Positions 7,532 through 16,177 of a DNA stretch of 64,000 bases are shown one piece after another. The number at the start of each line of letters is the position of its first letter. Positions within the stretch are counted from its first letter, which is position 1. This DNA is from a virus: positions 64,001 through 128,000 of the IMG/VR virus record IMGVR_UViG_3300019487_000004; one strand, 5' to 3'. The notes beneath the pieces were generated by a model that worked only from the letters and a program-made list of their open reading frames with translations, made no database searches and was not told the origin of the DNA. Both the position numbers and the translations under genes were made by a program.

Positions 7532-8416
7532 CTAGAAGGTCCCCACAAGGAACAGCGCTGGCATCCCCGTGTCAGGGAACCCAAACCCATACGAGATGGT
7601 TTGCACCACTTGCGATAGCTGCACCGAGGCCGGAAGTGCGGCCGTCGTCGTGCTGTATTTACCGGCGCCGAAGTAGGGCAAGTTGGTCTCGCTGGGTTCG
7701 TAGAGCACCTGATTCGATTCACTTCCGACGAACCCCATCGGCACAGAAAAGCCGCCTCCACCCGATTGTGTGAAGAGGATCCCAAGTAGGTAATCGCCGG
7801 CCGTGATGCTCCATGTGCCAAGCGGCACGGAGCGCCAACGCTGTCCTGTTTGGCCGCCGAAGAGCGATGCTGCCGTCGATAGCGAGTTGGAATTCCAGGT
7901 GACAGACACCGTCGCTGAGCTAACAAGGCTCGCCGTCGAGCCGCTCAGCGTGTACATGCCCAGCGAAATTCCGTACGTGCCGTCTGTCGCGATGGTCGTC
8001 GCAATGCTGCCGATCAGATCCGCGCGTGTGGCGTCGAGACGCGCTCCGAACGCGACACGCTGCAGACTCAGCACACCGTTCTGAGCGTCCTTGTTGCCGC
8101 CGGCTCGATTGTTGCTCCACAGCGAGATCTGCTTTGACTGCGCCGTGATCGTCGAACCATTGACGCCAAACGACACGCCGTTGCTGTTCGCGAACACTAC
8201 CTGCGAAGACGTTGCTTGCTGCGTGCCCGCGGAGATCGATCCGAGACCGCCTGCACCAACGTTCGAGGCGCTCATCGTCATCACGTACGAGCTTGCTGAT
8301 TCCTGCAGGCCGAACGACACACCGTTGCTGTTCGAGAAGACGAGCGAGCCTGTCATCGCGATCGTCTGCGTCCCGATGGTGACCGCGACACCGATTCGAT
8401 CTTGAGGAAGCGCCAT
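7532..8416 (-). CDS. Fibre/spike protein, paralogue 2
   Basis: 294 residues. Two shaft repeats (LVFSNSNGVSFG and VVFANSNGVSFGVNGSTITA) follow a short N-terminal peptide, then a C-terminal head with GQRWRSVPLGTWSITAGDY matching paralogue 1. Ends in ALFLVGTF, the terminal motif also seen in two later array members. Its start abuts the next gene with no gap. Likely trimeric beta fibre; inferred from repeats and composition. Confidence 0.75.
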   Translation of the reverse strand: MALPQDRIGVAVTIGTQTIAMTGSLVFSNSNGVSFGLQESASSYVMTMSASNVGAGGLGSISAGTQQATSSQVVFANSNGVSFGVNGSTITAQSKQISLWSNNRAGGNKDAQNGVLSLQRVAFGARLDATRADLIGSIATTIATDGTYGISLGMYTLSGSTASLVSSATVSVTWNSNSLSTAASLFGGQTGQRWRSVPLGTWSITAGDYLLGILFTQSGGGGFSVPMGFVGSESNQVLYEPSETNLPYFGAGKYSTTTAALPASVQLSQVVQTISYGFGFPDTGMPALFLVGTF

Positions 8417-9325
8417 CTACGCCCTCAGCTCCACATACGGAATCTGGAAGTTCGCGCCGATAGTGATCGCCTGTTGAGAGAACCCCGCTGGCAGCTGACT
8501 CAGATGAACGGATGTCGGTGGTGCTGCCGTCGTCGCCGTAATCATTCCAGTGAGGAAGTACGCCGTCTGACCTGTGCCCGCGCCCGGCACCAAACACTCC
8601 TGCATCGCACCAGCGCCAAGTAGCCCCACCGCTTGCGATCCGCCTGTGTTGGACGTCGACCCCCATGATCCGATCAAGTACTCGCCAGGCGTGAACGCCC
8701 ACGTATTGAGCGTCGTCGAGAGAGGCCCGTACGTTACAGATCCGCCAGCCCCCAGCGCGGATGAATGCGTGAACGACACCGAGCTAGCAAGACTCGCGGT
8801 CGAGCCGGTCAGCGTGTAGACGAGGATGTGTGCGCTCAGCGTGTTGTTCGAGGTTCCGTTGTAGTAGTACGAGACCCCGAGGCGCGTTGCCGCGATCACA
8901 GCGCCGATCGATACCCGCTGTACAAGCAGGTATCGCACAGGCGTGCTTATCGAGGGAACCGCTACTCCCAGCCTCGTATTCGTCCAGAAGCTAAGTTGGA
9001 CGGGCTGCGCTGTAATCCGCGAGCTACCGCTCACCCCAAACGTGAGCCCGTTGCTGTTCGACAGCACCGCCTGCCCCGAGCCGCTGACCGTGCCCGCGGA
9101 GATCGCGCCAACGACAGCACCCGCACCAGATACAGATGCGGTGACTGTGTGAACGCCACCCGGCGGCCCTGGTACCAACATGCCGAACGTGACGCTGTTC
9201 GAGTTGGTGAGGATGAGTGTGCCCGTCGTGATCGTGCCGTTACTCGCCGCGAACGCGAGCCCACCACGCACGTTGGCAAAGCCCGAGGGCGGCTTCTTCG
9301 GATTGCTCGGATAGCCCTGCCCCAT
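8417..9325 (-). CDS. Fibre/spike protein, paralogue 3
   Basis: 302 residues. The N-terminus carries a Pro-rich stretch (GYPSNPKKPPSG) not found in its siblings. Two divergent repeats follow (LILTNSNSVTFG and AVLSNSNGLTFGVSGSSRITA), then a head in which NTWAFTPGDYLIGSWG matches the GTW...GDY core. Divergence of both shaft and head from neighbours suggests selection for a different receptor. Belongs to a co-directional run of seven genes with almost no spacing. Confidence 0.75.
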   Translation of the reverse strand: MGQGYPSNPKKPPSGFANVRGGLAFAASNGTITTGTLILTNSNSVTFGMLVPGPPGGVHTVTASVSGAGAVVGAISAGTVSGSGQAVLSNSNGLTFGVSGSSRITAQPVQLSFWTNTRLGVAVPSISTPVRYLLVQRVSIGAVIAATRLGVSYYYNGTSNNTLSAHILVYTLTGSTASLASSVSFTHSSALGAGGSVTYGPLSTTLNTWAFTPGEYLIGSWGSTSNTGGSQAVGLLGAGAMQECLVPGAGTGQTAYFLTGMITATTAAPPTSVHLSQLPAGFSQQAITIGANFQIPYVELRA

Positions 9326-9328
9326 CGG

Positions 9329-10375
9329 CTACGTCCGTCCGAGGCGGAACCACGCAGGCACGAACAGCTGCGAGCCAGATAGGCCATGCCAGAGCTGACT
9401 GTCCGCGACCGAGTTCGGCAGCGATGCGGTCGTCACAGAATAGCGCCCCATGAACTGAAACCCGATCGAGGTCATCTGCGACGTCGCCGTCGAATTCTGA
9501 TCTGCGCCGGGGCCAATCACGCCGAGCGGGCTATCCGTCGACGCGCCGCGAATCGAGTAGTTCAACGATGCCGTGCCGCCGAGCGTGTGGAAGTGAAACG
9601 CCATGACGTACATGCCCGGCGAGAGCGCAGAGACCGCTGTCGCTACGTTTGTGCCGAAGAACTGCCGGATGCCGGACAATGATGCCGTCGCCGTGCCGCT
9701 GTAGCTGTTGGACCAGCTCCCGAGCAAGCTCATCTGCGTCGAGTTGACAATCGTGTAGATGCCGTACGTCACCGAGAACGAGTTAGAGCCACTCGTGGAG
9801 CGGCTGCCTTCCCAGACCAGACGGTTCCACGTCAGGTAGTAGGGCAGGTTGAACGGAATGAAGAACGGCCGCTCGGAGAGCGCGGTGAGGTTGGTGATGT
9901 TCGCGAAGCCTTGGACGTAGCTCTGGTTGGCGTAGTCGACGAACGAGTAGCCCGTCGACACGGTCATCGTCTGACCATTGATGCCAAACGAGACGCCGTT
10001 GCTGTTCGCGAACGACACGGTGCCCGAGGTCGCTTGCGTCGTGCCGGCGCTGATGCCCGAGATGCCCGTCGCAGCCGTCTGCGCAGCAACGCTTGCGGTG
10101 ATCGTGTTGCCGTCGATGCCGAACGAAACACCATTTGCGTTCGAAAACGAGACCGTTCCGCTTGTTGCTTGCGTCGTGCCGGCGCTGAGCGCTGAGATGC
10201 CCGTCTGCGCCGCTGCCGTTGCAGACGCGGTGACCACGAACGAGCCGCCCGTCGTCGTCTGCATGCCAAACGAGACATTGTTGCTGTTCGAGAGGACAAC
10301 GGTGCCCGTCAGTGCCGTGCCCGTGCCTGCACCGAGGTTGACGCCGACGCGCTGATTTGGAAATCCCTGGCCCAT
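9329..10375 (-). CDS. Fibre/spike protein, paralogue 4
   Basis: 348 residues with three shaft repeats (VVLSNSNNVSFG, VSFSNANGVSFGIDGNTITA, VSFANSNGVSFGINGQTMTV), separated by ISALSAGTTQATSGT-type linkers that are nearly identical to each other. The C-terminal ~200 residues form a Ser/Thr/Asn-rich beta head. The tandem linkers show recent internal duplication at the DNA level. Probable receptor-binding or host-range protein. Confidence 0.75.
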   Translation of the reverse strand: MGQGFPNQRVGVNLGAGTGTALTGTVVLSNSNNVSFGMQTTTGGSFVVTASATAAAQTGISALSAGTTQATSGTVSFSNANGVSFGIDGNTITASVAAQTAATGISGISAGTTQATSGTVSFANSNGVSFGINGQTMTVSTGYSFVDYANQSYVQGFANITNLTALSERPFFIPFNLPYYLTWNRLVWEGSRSTSGSNSFSVTYGIYTIVNSTQMSLLGSWSNSYSGTATASLSGIRQFFGTNVATAVSALSPGMYVMAFHFHTLGGTASLNYSIRGASTDSPLGVIGPGADQNSTATSQMTSIGFQFMGRYSVTTASLPNSVADSQLWHGLSGSQLFVPAWFRLGRT

Positions 10376-10377
10376 GA

Positions 10378-11034
10378 CTAGCTGATCGTCATCCCACTTA
10401 CGGTGTAGGTGACGTCACCGTTGGCGGACAACACCGCGATGGAATCACCTGCTTCGAGCACGAACGGCGCATTCATGACGTACGGATCGCCAAAGTCGAT
10501 GACGAGGTTCTTGAGCACTGCATTAGCATCAACCGCCGCACCACCCGATGGAATGAACCACACGGTGACGCTGTCGTCGGCCGCTGCATCGACGTTGCAG
10601 CAGATCAACGTGACGACCATCGACTTGGTGAGCGCGGGCGACGTGTAGATCGACGTCGGTACCCCAGCAGGGGTCTGGTTGCGAGCAAGTAGCGCCTGCG
10701 ACGCTGGCACATCCGTCATGCCACTTGCCGCGAACGCGACGTCGCCGTTGGCAGATTGCACGACGATGAAGTCACCCGACGCGAGCACGACCGGCGCCGA
10801 GAAGATATACGTGTCGCCGAAGGCCACAACGAGGTTCTTGACGACCGCGTTGGTGTCGCCGGCTGAGCCACCGCTCGGTACGATCCACACCGCGATCGTG
10901 TCTGCGACGGCTGCGTCCGTGTTGCAGCACGTCAACGTGACCAACATCGTCTTGAGGCCCGTCGACGTGTAGATCGTCGTCGGGGTCGCCGCAGCGGGCT
11001 TGCTGCGTCCAAGTAAGGCCTGTGCCTGTGCCAC
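10378..11034 (-). CDS. Beta-rich protein made of two tandem repeats
   Basis: 218 residues starting at GTG 11034, with TAGGGT 6 bases upstream. The protein is a full internal duplication: residues ~5-110 and ~112-218 each run QALL..., TIYTS / SIYTS, VTL.CCN.DAA, VPSGG / IPSGG, KNLV..FGD and S.NGDV. The two Cys of TCCN / ICCN recur in both halves. It sits inside the fibre array but lacks the fibre repeats, so it may be a head-fibre connector or decoration protein. No known family recognised. Confidence 0.75.
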   Translation of the reverse strand: MAQAQALLGRSKPAAATPTTIYTSTGLKTMLVTLTCCNTDAAVADTIAVWIVPSGGSAGDTNAVVKNLVVAFGDTYIFSAPVVLASGDFIVVQSANGDVAFAASGMTDVPASQALLARNQTPAGVPTSIYTSPALTKSMVVTLICCNVDAAADDSVTVWFIPSGGAAVDANAVLKNLVIDFGDPYVMNAPFVLEAGDSIAVLSANGDVTYTVSGMTIS

Positions 11035-11040
11035 GGATCG

Positions 11041-11062
11041 ACCCTAGCATGTGGGGATGTCA
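11041..11062 (-). promoter_or_regulatory. Bipartite 22-bp promoter-like element, tandem-repeat gene
   Basis: TGACATCCCCACAT, two bases, TAGGGT on the minus strand; 6 bases before GTG 11034. The CG after CCCCA is replaced by AT, making this one of the weaker matches. Confidence 0.6.
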
Positions 11063-11077
11063 TCCCAGTCGAGATCG

Positions 11078-11803
11078 CTAAACGCCTACAAGCGCCAATA
11101 CAAACGCGATGTCGGGGTTCACACTCGCGGTGATTCGCGAGCTACCGCTCATACCGAACGTGACCTCGTTGCTGTTCGAGAAGACCACGGTGCCCGTCGA
11201 GACGCTCTGCGTGCCCGCCGATAGTGCGACGCCACCGCCACCAGCAACACTCGCGGTGATCGTCGCGCCGTTGGCACCGAACGAGACACCATTGCTGTTC
11301 GAGAAGATGACCTGGCTGCCCGTCGCATTCGTCGTGCCCGCCGAGATGCTTCGGATCCCGTCGAAGCTCGCAGTGACGCGCGAGCTACCGCTCATGCCAA
11401 ACGTGATGCCGTTGCTATTCGAGAACAGCACCGTGCCGGTGGTCGCCGTCTGCGTACCAGCGGCGATGCCACCAAAGGCGCCGGCTGCAGCGATACTGGC
11501 GGTGATCGTTGAACCATTGACACCAAACGACACGCCGTTGGCGTTCGAGAACACCAGCTCGCCGTTGGTGAAGCGCGTCGTGCCACCACTGATGCCCGTG
11601 ATGAGCCCGACCGTGCCACCCGCATCGGGCAGCGCGATCGTGCGCACCGCGGTCGGGTTGGCGTTGAAGTGGATCGCGCCGACGTCGTTCTGGAAAACGA
11701 CCGACTTCGCGCCTGCGCCTGTACCGACGTAGAACGCCTCGCCGACGTACGAGAGCGAGTTGCTCGCTAGTACGACGACGTCCTGAAAATTCGGCGCGGG
11801 CAT
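11078..11803 (-). CDS. Fibre protein without head domain, paralogue 5
   Basis: 241 residues. Residues 1-75 form an N-terminal module shared with the next gene (NFQDVVVL, GAKSVVFQNDVGAIHF, RTIALPDAGGTVGLIT), probably the virion-binding base. Four shaft repeats follow (for example VVFSNSNEVTFGMSGSSRITA is the last). The protein then stops after a short hydrophobic tail, lacking the ~200-residue head of its siblings. It may be a short structural fibre, or a headless copy kept as a donor for recombination. Confidence 0.75.
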   Translation of the reverse strand: MPAPNFQDVVVLASNSLSYVGEAFYVGTGAGAKSVVFQNDVGAIHFNANPTAVRTIALPDAGGTVGLITGISGGTTRFTNGELVFSNANGVSFGVNGSTITASIAAAGAFGGIAAGTQTATTGTVLFSNSNGITFGMSGSSRVTASFDGIRSISAGTTNATGSQVIFSNSNGVSFGANGATITASVAGGGGVALSAGTQSVSTGTVVFSNSNEVTFGMSGSSRITASVNPDIAFVLALVGV

Positions 11804-11811
11804 CGACTAGA

Positions 11812-11826
11812 CGGGCATTACGCCCG
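11812..11826. repeat. Short hairpin between two fibre genes
   Basis: CGGGC-ATTAC-GCCCG, directly after the stop of the 444-residue fibre gene and before the start of the headless one. No T-run follows, so termination is uncertain. Confidence 0.4.
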
Positions 11827-11831
11827 CACCT

Positions 11832-13166
11832 CTAGAACGTGCCGACGAGGATGACGCCCGGCTGCTGCAGCGCGCCCACGCCCGTTCGCACGTAGTTGGT
11901 GTTCGTCGCCACGATGCTGTTCGGGAACGCCGACGCGAACGTCGACGTCGAGAAGCCGTCGACGAAGTAGCCGGTCTCGATGCCATCGTAGGTGCCGACG
12001 ATCTCTACACCCTGACGTCCAAAGAAGCCCCACTTGCTGATGTTGGCCGTCTGGAAGTTGAACGCAAAGATGTAGTCGCCGGGGGTCAGGTTTAGGTTGA
12101 TCGGAATCGTACGATAGCGCGTGCCACTGACACCGCCGTAACGCGAGGTGTCCGTCGTGCCACCGCCCGTCGTCCACGACAACGTGCGCGAACCCGAGGT
12201 CGCGAGTGACGCGGTCGAGCCGTTGAGCGAGTAGACGGCCATCGAGATCGTCAGCGCGCCCGAGCTGTTCGAGCCCGTGTTGCCGGCGGTCAACTGCATC
12301 ATGACCGCGGCCTGCGTTGCCGAGATCGACGACGGGATGCTGACCTTCTGGATGTGCATCTGGCCGTGGGTGATGCGGTAGTTCGTGTTGAACTCTGCCC
12401 ACTGGCTGAACGCGGTGACACGGACGCCGGCTGCAACGCTCGCCGTGACCGTCGCGCCGTTCGCGCCGAAGCTCACGCCGTTGCTGTTCGAGAATACGAT
12501 CTGGTTGCCCGTCGCATTCGTCGTACCGGCCGAGATCGAGCGGACGTAGTCGGCCGTCGCGGTGATGCGCGTCGAGCCCGACATACCGAACGACAGACCG
12601 TTCGAGTCCGAGAAGAGGAACGTGCCGCTGGTACCAGTCTGCGTACCTGCCGCGAGAGCCGCGGGGCCCGTCGACTGCGAGCCGCTGATGGAGATCGTCG
12701 CGAGTGAGCCGACTGCCGTCGACTGCGACAGTGTGATGTTGCCGATACCGGCGAACACCACCGTGCCCTGCGTCGTGCCGGTGTTGCCGAGCGTGTTACC
12801 GCCCGTCGAGACACCGAGGCCCGAAACCGCCGGCTGCACCGACTGCGAGAAGCTCGCGGTCAGCGTCGAGGCGTTGATGCCGAAGCTGACGCCGTTGCTG
12901 TTCGAGAAGACGAGCTGTCCGTTCGAGAACAGCTGAGCGCCTGCACTGATCGCGGTGATCAGACCAACCGTGCCGTTGGCGTCGGGCAGGTTGACCGTGC
13001 GCGAGCCCGCGGCGGTCGCGTTACCGGCGAAGTGGATGGCGCCGACGTCGTTCTGGAAGGCGATGGACTTCGCGCCTGCGTCGGAGCCCAGCTGGATCTG
13101 CTGAGCGAGGACGGTAAGCGTTGAGTCGTTGAGCTGTACTACGTCCTGAAAGTTTGACTGCGCCAT
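11832..13166 (-). CDS. Large fibre/spike protein, paralogue 6
   Basis: 444 residues, the most complete member. The N-terminal base module (FQDVVQL, GAKSIAFQNDVGAIHF, LPDANGTVGLITAIS) is followed by several shaft repeats with the SAGT...SNSNGVSFG pattern, and a C-terminal head (~260-444) with GTRYRTIPINLNLTPGDYI, FGRQGVEIVGTYDG and ATNTNYVRTGVGALQQPG. The head closely matches that of the next gene. A probable main adhesin. Ribosome site AGAGGG upstream of the ATG. Confidence 0.8.
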   Translation of the reverse strand: MAQSNFQDVVQLNDSTLTVLAQQIQLGSDAGAKSIAFQNDVGAIHFAGNATAAGSRTVNLPDANGTVGLITAISAGAQLFSNGQLVFSNSNGVSFGINASTLTASFSQSVQPAVSGLGVSTGGNTLGNTGTTQGTVVFAGIGNITLSQSTAVGSLATISISGSQSTGPAALAAGTQTGTSGTFLFSDSNGLSFGMSGSTRITATADYVRSISAGTTNATGNQIVFSNSNGVSFGANGATVTASVAAGVRVTAFSQWAEFNTNYRITHGQMHIQKVSIPSSISATQAAVMMQLTAGNTGSNSSGALTISMAVYSLNGSTASLATSGSRTLSWTTGGGTTDTSRYGGVSGTRYRTIPINLNLTPGDYIFAFNFQTANISKWGFFGRQGVEIVGTYDGIETGYFVDGFSTSTFASAFPNSIVATNTNYVRTGVGALQQPGVILVGTF

Positions 13167-13176
13167 TGCTTACCCT

Positions 13177-13914
13177 CTACGTGGTGCCGAGCAGGATGAA
13201 TCCCGGCTGTTGCCGTGCGGACAGGCCCGTGCGGACGTACCCAACCTCCGTCGCGACGACGGATACAGGGAACGCCGCTGAGGTCACCGAAGACACACCA
13301 TCCAGGAAGTAGCTCGCATCTGCAGTAGCGAACATACCAACGATGTTAACGCCCTGTCGCCCAAAGATGCGCACGGTGCCGTCATTGGTGCTTGTAAGCG
13401 ACACCGCAACTAGGTAGTCGCCCGGTGTCATGCTGACGCCCCACGGGAAGTCGCGATAGCGCGTACCGCTGACGCCACCGTACACAGTCGATGCTGCCGT
13501 CGCGCTGCCGCTATCCCACGTAAATGCGCCACTCGACGAGGTGATCGCCGAAGCGGTCTGCCCCGAGATGGCGTACGCGGCAAAGCCATACGTCACGCCG
13601 CCCGAACTGTTCGAATGCCCGGACAAGTCCATGATGTACATGCCGCGATAGCCCGAGATCGGCATCGGCAGGCTGACCTTCTGATAGGAGATCACACCCG
13701 CGGTCACCGTGTAGTTCGTGTCGAACTGCGCCCATTGACTGAACACCGACACGGGCGTCGTCATCACGCTCGCGGTCGCCGCGATCGACGCGGTGATCGT
13801 GTTGCCCGAGATGCCGAACGTCACGCCGTTCGAATTCGCGAACGAGACGCCCGGTCCCGTCGCGTTCGTCGTGCCTGCGCTGATCGAGCGGATGCTCGGC
13901 GTGAACAGCGGCAC
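13177..13914 (-). CDS. Fibre/spike protein, paralogue 7
   Basis: 245 residues from GTG 13914, chosen for its TAGGAGG ribosome site; a longer in-frame start overlaps the previous gene. It lacks the N-terminal base module and has a single repeat (VSFANSNGVTFGISGNTITA), followed by a head very similar to paralogue 6 (SGTRYRDFPWGVSMTPGDYL, FGRQGVNIVG, YVRTGLSARQQPGF). It may assemble on, or replace, the distal part of the larger fibre. Confidence 0.75.
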   Translation of the reverse strand: MPLFTPSIRSISAGTTNATGPGVSFANSNGVTFGISGNTITASIAATASVMTTPVSVFSQWAQFDTNYTVTAGVISYQKVSLPMPISGYRGMYIMDLSGHSNSSGGVTYGFAAYAISGQTASAITSSSGAFTWDSGSATAASTVYGGVSGTRYRDFPWGVSMTPGDYLVAVSLTSTNDGTVRIFGRQGVNIVGMFATADASYFLDGVSSVTSAAFPVSVVATEVGYVRTGLSARQQPGFILLGTT

Positions 13915-13922
13915 AGCGCCTC

Positions 13923-14333
13923 CTACGGCAGATATTCGTCGACCGTTGCTTCGCCCGTCGCAGCCGGATCCCACACGCCGGACACAGCACCGACGAAGCG
14001 GTACGGATCCTCGTAGTAGGAACGCGGCGGAATCGCGACGGTGAAGAACGACGGCGAGACAGCGCCGACCGAGGTGCTCGCTTTCACGTAGAGCGTGTCT
14101 GCGTACGACGTGTTGAAGATCGAGAAGCCCAGGCGGTTGGCGTTAGCGGCGAGTAGCTGCACCGGCACCACCGTCGCGGGGATCGTGACGAGCGTCGACT
14201 GCGTTGACGGCTCGGGAACAACGTCAATCGGCCCGATCGGGCGTACGACGAGACCCTGCTCGTTGGCAGCAGGTGGGCTATCCCGAGTCGCGGCCTCGGC
14301 GACCGTGGACCCCGAGAAGGTCAGATCGCTCAC
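13923..14333 (-). CDS. Beta-rich virion-type protein
   Basis: 136 residues. A Pro-rich N-terminal half leads to a beta-sandwich-like core (LLAANANRLGFSIFN, DTLYVKAST, FTVAIPPRSYYEDP) of the kind often found in virus attachment and decoration proteins; a similar core pattern is visible at 19932-20249. It overlaps the upstream membrane-protein gene by 4 bases and is followed closely by a fibre gene, so it may link fibres to the membrane protein. Family not recognised. Confidence 0.65.
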   Translation of the reverse strand: MSDLTFSGSTVAEAATRDSPPAANEQGLVVRPIGPIDVVPEPSTQSTLVTIPATVVPVQLLAANANRLGFSIFNTSYADTLYVKASTSVGAVSPSFFTVAIPPRSYYEDPYRFVGAVSGVWDPAATGEATVDEYLP

Positions 14334-14887
14334 GCAAGCTGCCTCGCCGTGTACGACACGACGACACCTGCAGTGCTGCCGCGACCGAAGAGATAGTCAC
14401 CAGGTTCGAGTTCGATCCAGTGATCGCCGCCCGCGGGCACGACGATCGAATTCGCGCCTGCCTCGGCGCCGCGTAGGCCGTCGGGATCGAGCGCGAACAT
14501 CGCGTACGCGCCCGGCGGACCAACAGTACGGACCTGCACGGTCCAGCGCCGACCGCCCGAAGCACGCAGCAGGCGATTGCTAGACGTCGGCGAGAGCGTC
14601 ACCGTGCTCATCTTGTTCTTGAGGCCCGGATCGGCCGAGTAGTCGGGCGCGTCGGGCACCGACGGGTAGCTCGCCTGCGGCAGCTGCATCATCGCCGGCT
14701 GCGGCAACTGCGGATTGCCGCCCGTCACGTTCCAGATGTTGATTGGGCCACTCAGCTGCTGGCCATTCTGCCGACGCTGCATGAGCAGCACGACAGTAAC
14801 CGCGCCAAGCGCGACGCCGCACAAGATGCCCATCCACATGAACATCTGCCAGGGCGGCGTGTCGTCATCGTCGCGGTCGGCTGCCAC
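14330..14887 (-). CDS. Membrane-anchored protein with outward beta domain
   Basis: 185 residues from GTG 14887, with TAGCGT a few bases upstream. An acidic N-terminal tail (RDDDD) precedes one membrane helix (~15-35, MFMWMGILCGVALGAVTVVLL) and RR. A Gln/Pro-rich linker (~70-85) leads to a C-terminal beta domain with WIELEPGDYLFG. Encoded just upstream of the fibre genes, it is a good candidate for the membrane base of a spike complex. Confidence 0.65.
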   Translation of the reverse strand: MAADRDDDDTPPWQMFMWMGILCGVALGAVTVVLLMQRRQNGQQLSGPINIWNVTGGNPQLPQPAMMQLPQASYPSVPDAPDYSADPGLKNKMSTVTLSPTSSNRLLRASGGRRWTVQVRTVGPPGAYAMFALDPDGLRGAEAGANSIVVPAGGDHWIELEPGDYLFGRGSTAGVVVSYTARQLA

Positions 14888-14937
14888 CCCCTCACGCTAC
14901 CACGACCTTGACATTCCTCGCGTGATACGTTCGAAGC

Positions 14938-15684
14938 ATGCGCATCTTCCGGCCGTCTGTCGAAGCCTGGCGCTCGCTGGTCAGCCAATACAACGGAGGC
15001 ATGCCTACGGACTTTCTGCTCGCGTGGCTCGACGTCGAGTCCGGCGGCAACGCGTGCTCGACCACGTCACTCGACGAACGCGGGATCTTTCAGATCCATC
15101 CTGAAGAGGCGAAGTACACCAATACCGACTTCGGGCTGCTGCGCCCCGCGTGCTCGGGCGGCAAACTGACACGTTCGCTCACCGACGACGAGAAGAAGAT
15201 CCAGGTCATCAGTGGCGTGTACCTCGCACAGCACTACCGCGAACGCGCACGCTCGATCCTCAACGGTGTTGGTGCTGATTGGTCCGAGGCGTCGAGTGAT
15301 TTCTGGAAGCTCGTCAAGCTCGGGCATGCATTGCCCGCTGTCGGTAGCGAAGGCCTCCCATGGGTGAAGCGCACGCTCGGTCGCGCGCCAACAGGCTGGG
15401 ACGAGTTCGTGTCGACGTTCGATCGGATGCCATGCTCAGCGATGAGCAGTGCGCTTGCGAAGTTCTGTAACTCCGCGAGCCACGATGGGCTCAAGAATCG
15501 GATCTCGGACACGATCGCGAACGCCGACAAAGTGGGATCCGCGGGAGGCTCGACGGGCATCCTCGATTCGCTCAAGGGTCCTGGCATCCCCGGCTGGTTG
15601 GCGGTCACGAGCGGCATCCTCCTCGCAGGTGCGGCATGGTACGGCGCCAAGCGGTTCACCGGCCGCCACACGCACGCGGCCTAG
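14938..15684 (+). CDS. Lytic transglycosylase with C-terminal membrane anchor
   Basis: 248 residues. LAWLDVESGGN contains the catalytic Glu and following Ser of SLT-type transglycosylases, with RGIFQIHPEEA as the next conserved block. Members cut the glycan strand between MurNAc and GlcNAc. A single membrane helix near the C-terminus (~222-240, GWLAVTSGILLAGAAWYGA) is followed by basic residues. A membrane-tethered transglycosylase is the arrangement seen in PRD1 P7, used during entry. TACGTT lies 6 bases before the ATG; the gene starts a rightward unit. Confidence 0.8.
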   Translation: MRIFRPSVEAWRSLVSQYNGGMPTDFLLAWLDVESGGNACSTTSLDERGIFQIHPEEAKYTNTDFGLLRPACSGGKLTRSLTDDEKKIQVISGVYLAQHYRERARSILNGVGADWSEASSDFWKLVKLGHALPAVGSEGLPWVKRTLGRAPTGWDEFVSTFDRMPCSAMSSALAKFCNSASHDGLKNRISDTIANADKVGSAGGSTGILDSLKGPGIPGWLAVTSGILLAGAAWYGAKRFTGRHTHAA

Positions 15685-15762
15685 TGGTCAATGCCGACGT
15701 AGGCATTGCCACAATCACGTGGATCTGGCTCCGTCAATTCAAATGGTGGTAGGCTCGTCCCG

Positions 15763-15900
15763 ATGAGCACCCCCAACAAGCCGAAGCCGGCGGCGCCCCA
15801 AAAGGTGTGCTGCACGCGTCCGGTGGTGCGGCCTGCTCAACCTGCGCGACCGGCGACGCGTCCTGTGACGCCGCGCGCTCAGCCGGTCCGTACTCGATAA
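15763..15900 (+). CDS. Short Pro/Arg-rich basic protein
   Basis: 45 residues from ATG 15763, with TAGGCT exactly 7 bases upstream. Composition is dominated by Pro, Ala, Arg and Val in PA/RP repeats with one CC pair (KVCCTRPVVRPAQPARPATR). Probably disordered and able to bind DNA or the membrane. It immediately precedes the basic protein at 15913. Confidence 0.6.
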   Translation: MSTPNKPKPAAPQKVCCTRPVVRPAQPARPATRPVTPRAQPVRTR

Positions 15901-15912
15901 GGAGCAAGTGTC

Positions 15913-16155
15913 ATGGCAGCCAAGTGCAAGCGTGGGACGATTCGTTTCAAGACCAAGCGCGGCAAGGTCATCTCGTTCTCGGGCCGTAAGGGCTCGGACT
16001 GTGGCCCCCGCAAGAAGCCCTCGACGGGCCACCTTCGCGAGTTCAAGAGCGCGATGAAGCACGCGGCCCCGGGCTGCAAGCGCAGCGCGAAGGGCAACGT
16101 GAAGGTCTATCGCCGTTGCATCGGCAACGCGATCAAGTCCGCGACGCCGCGCTAA
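15913..16155 (+). CDS. Small, highly basic Cys-containing DNA-condensing-type protein
   Basis: 80 residues, over a quarter Lys/Arg, with four Cys spread along the chain (AKCKRG, SDCGPRKK, PGCKRS, YRRCIG). There is no membrane segment. Good ribosome site AAGGAG before the ATG, and a strong terminator follows, both fitting high expression. Likely packages or protects viral DNA, or forms a virion core protein; similar small basic proteins occur at 24114 and 46550. No family recognised. Confidence 0.7.
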   Translation: MAAKCKRGTIRFKTKRGKVISFSGRKGSDCGPRKKPSTGHLREFKSAMKHAAPGCKRSAKGNVKVYRRCIGNAIKSATPR

Positions 16156-16177
16156 GCGCTTCATCGCAGCGATCTGG

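Larger units (their letters stand above)
6794..13914 (-). repeat. Fibre-repeat array (about 16 copies of a ~30-residue unit)
   Basis: Six of the seven genes in this stretch share a unit of the form ISAGT..AT....VVFSNSNGVSFG..GSTITAS. The DNA encoding SNSNGVSFG (a GTTGCTGTTCGAG-type core on the plus strand) is almost unchanged from copy to copy, giving long near-identical stretches across genes. This is a substrate for recombination that could swap fibre heads. Confidence 0.8.

Noticed and set aside
6794-13914. CRISPR array
   Set aside because: The repeats are coding, of variable spacing, and belong to fibre proteins; no spacer structure.
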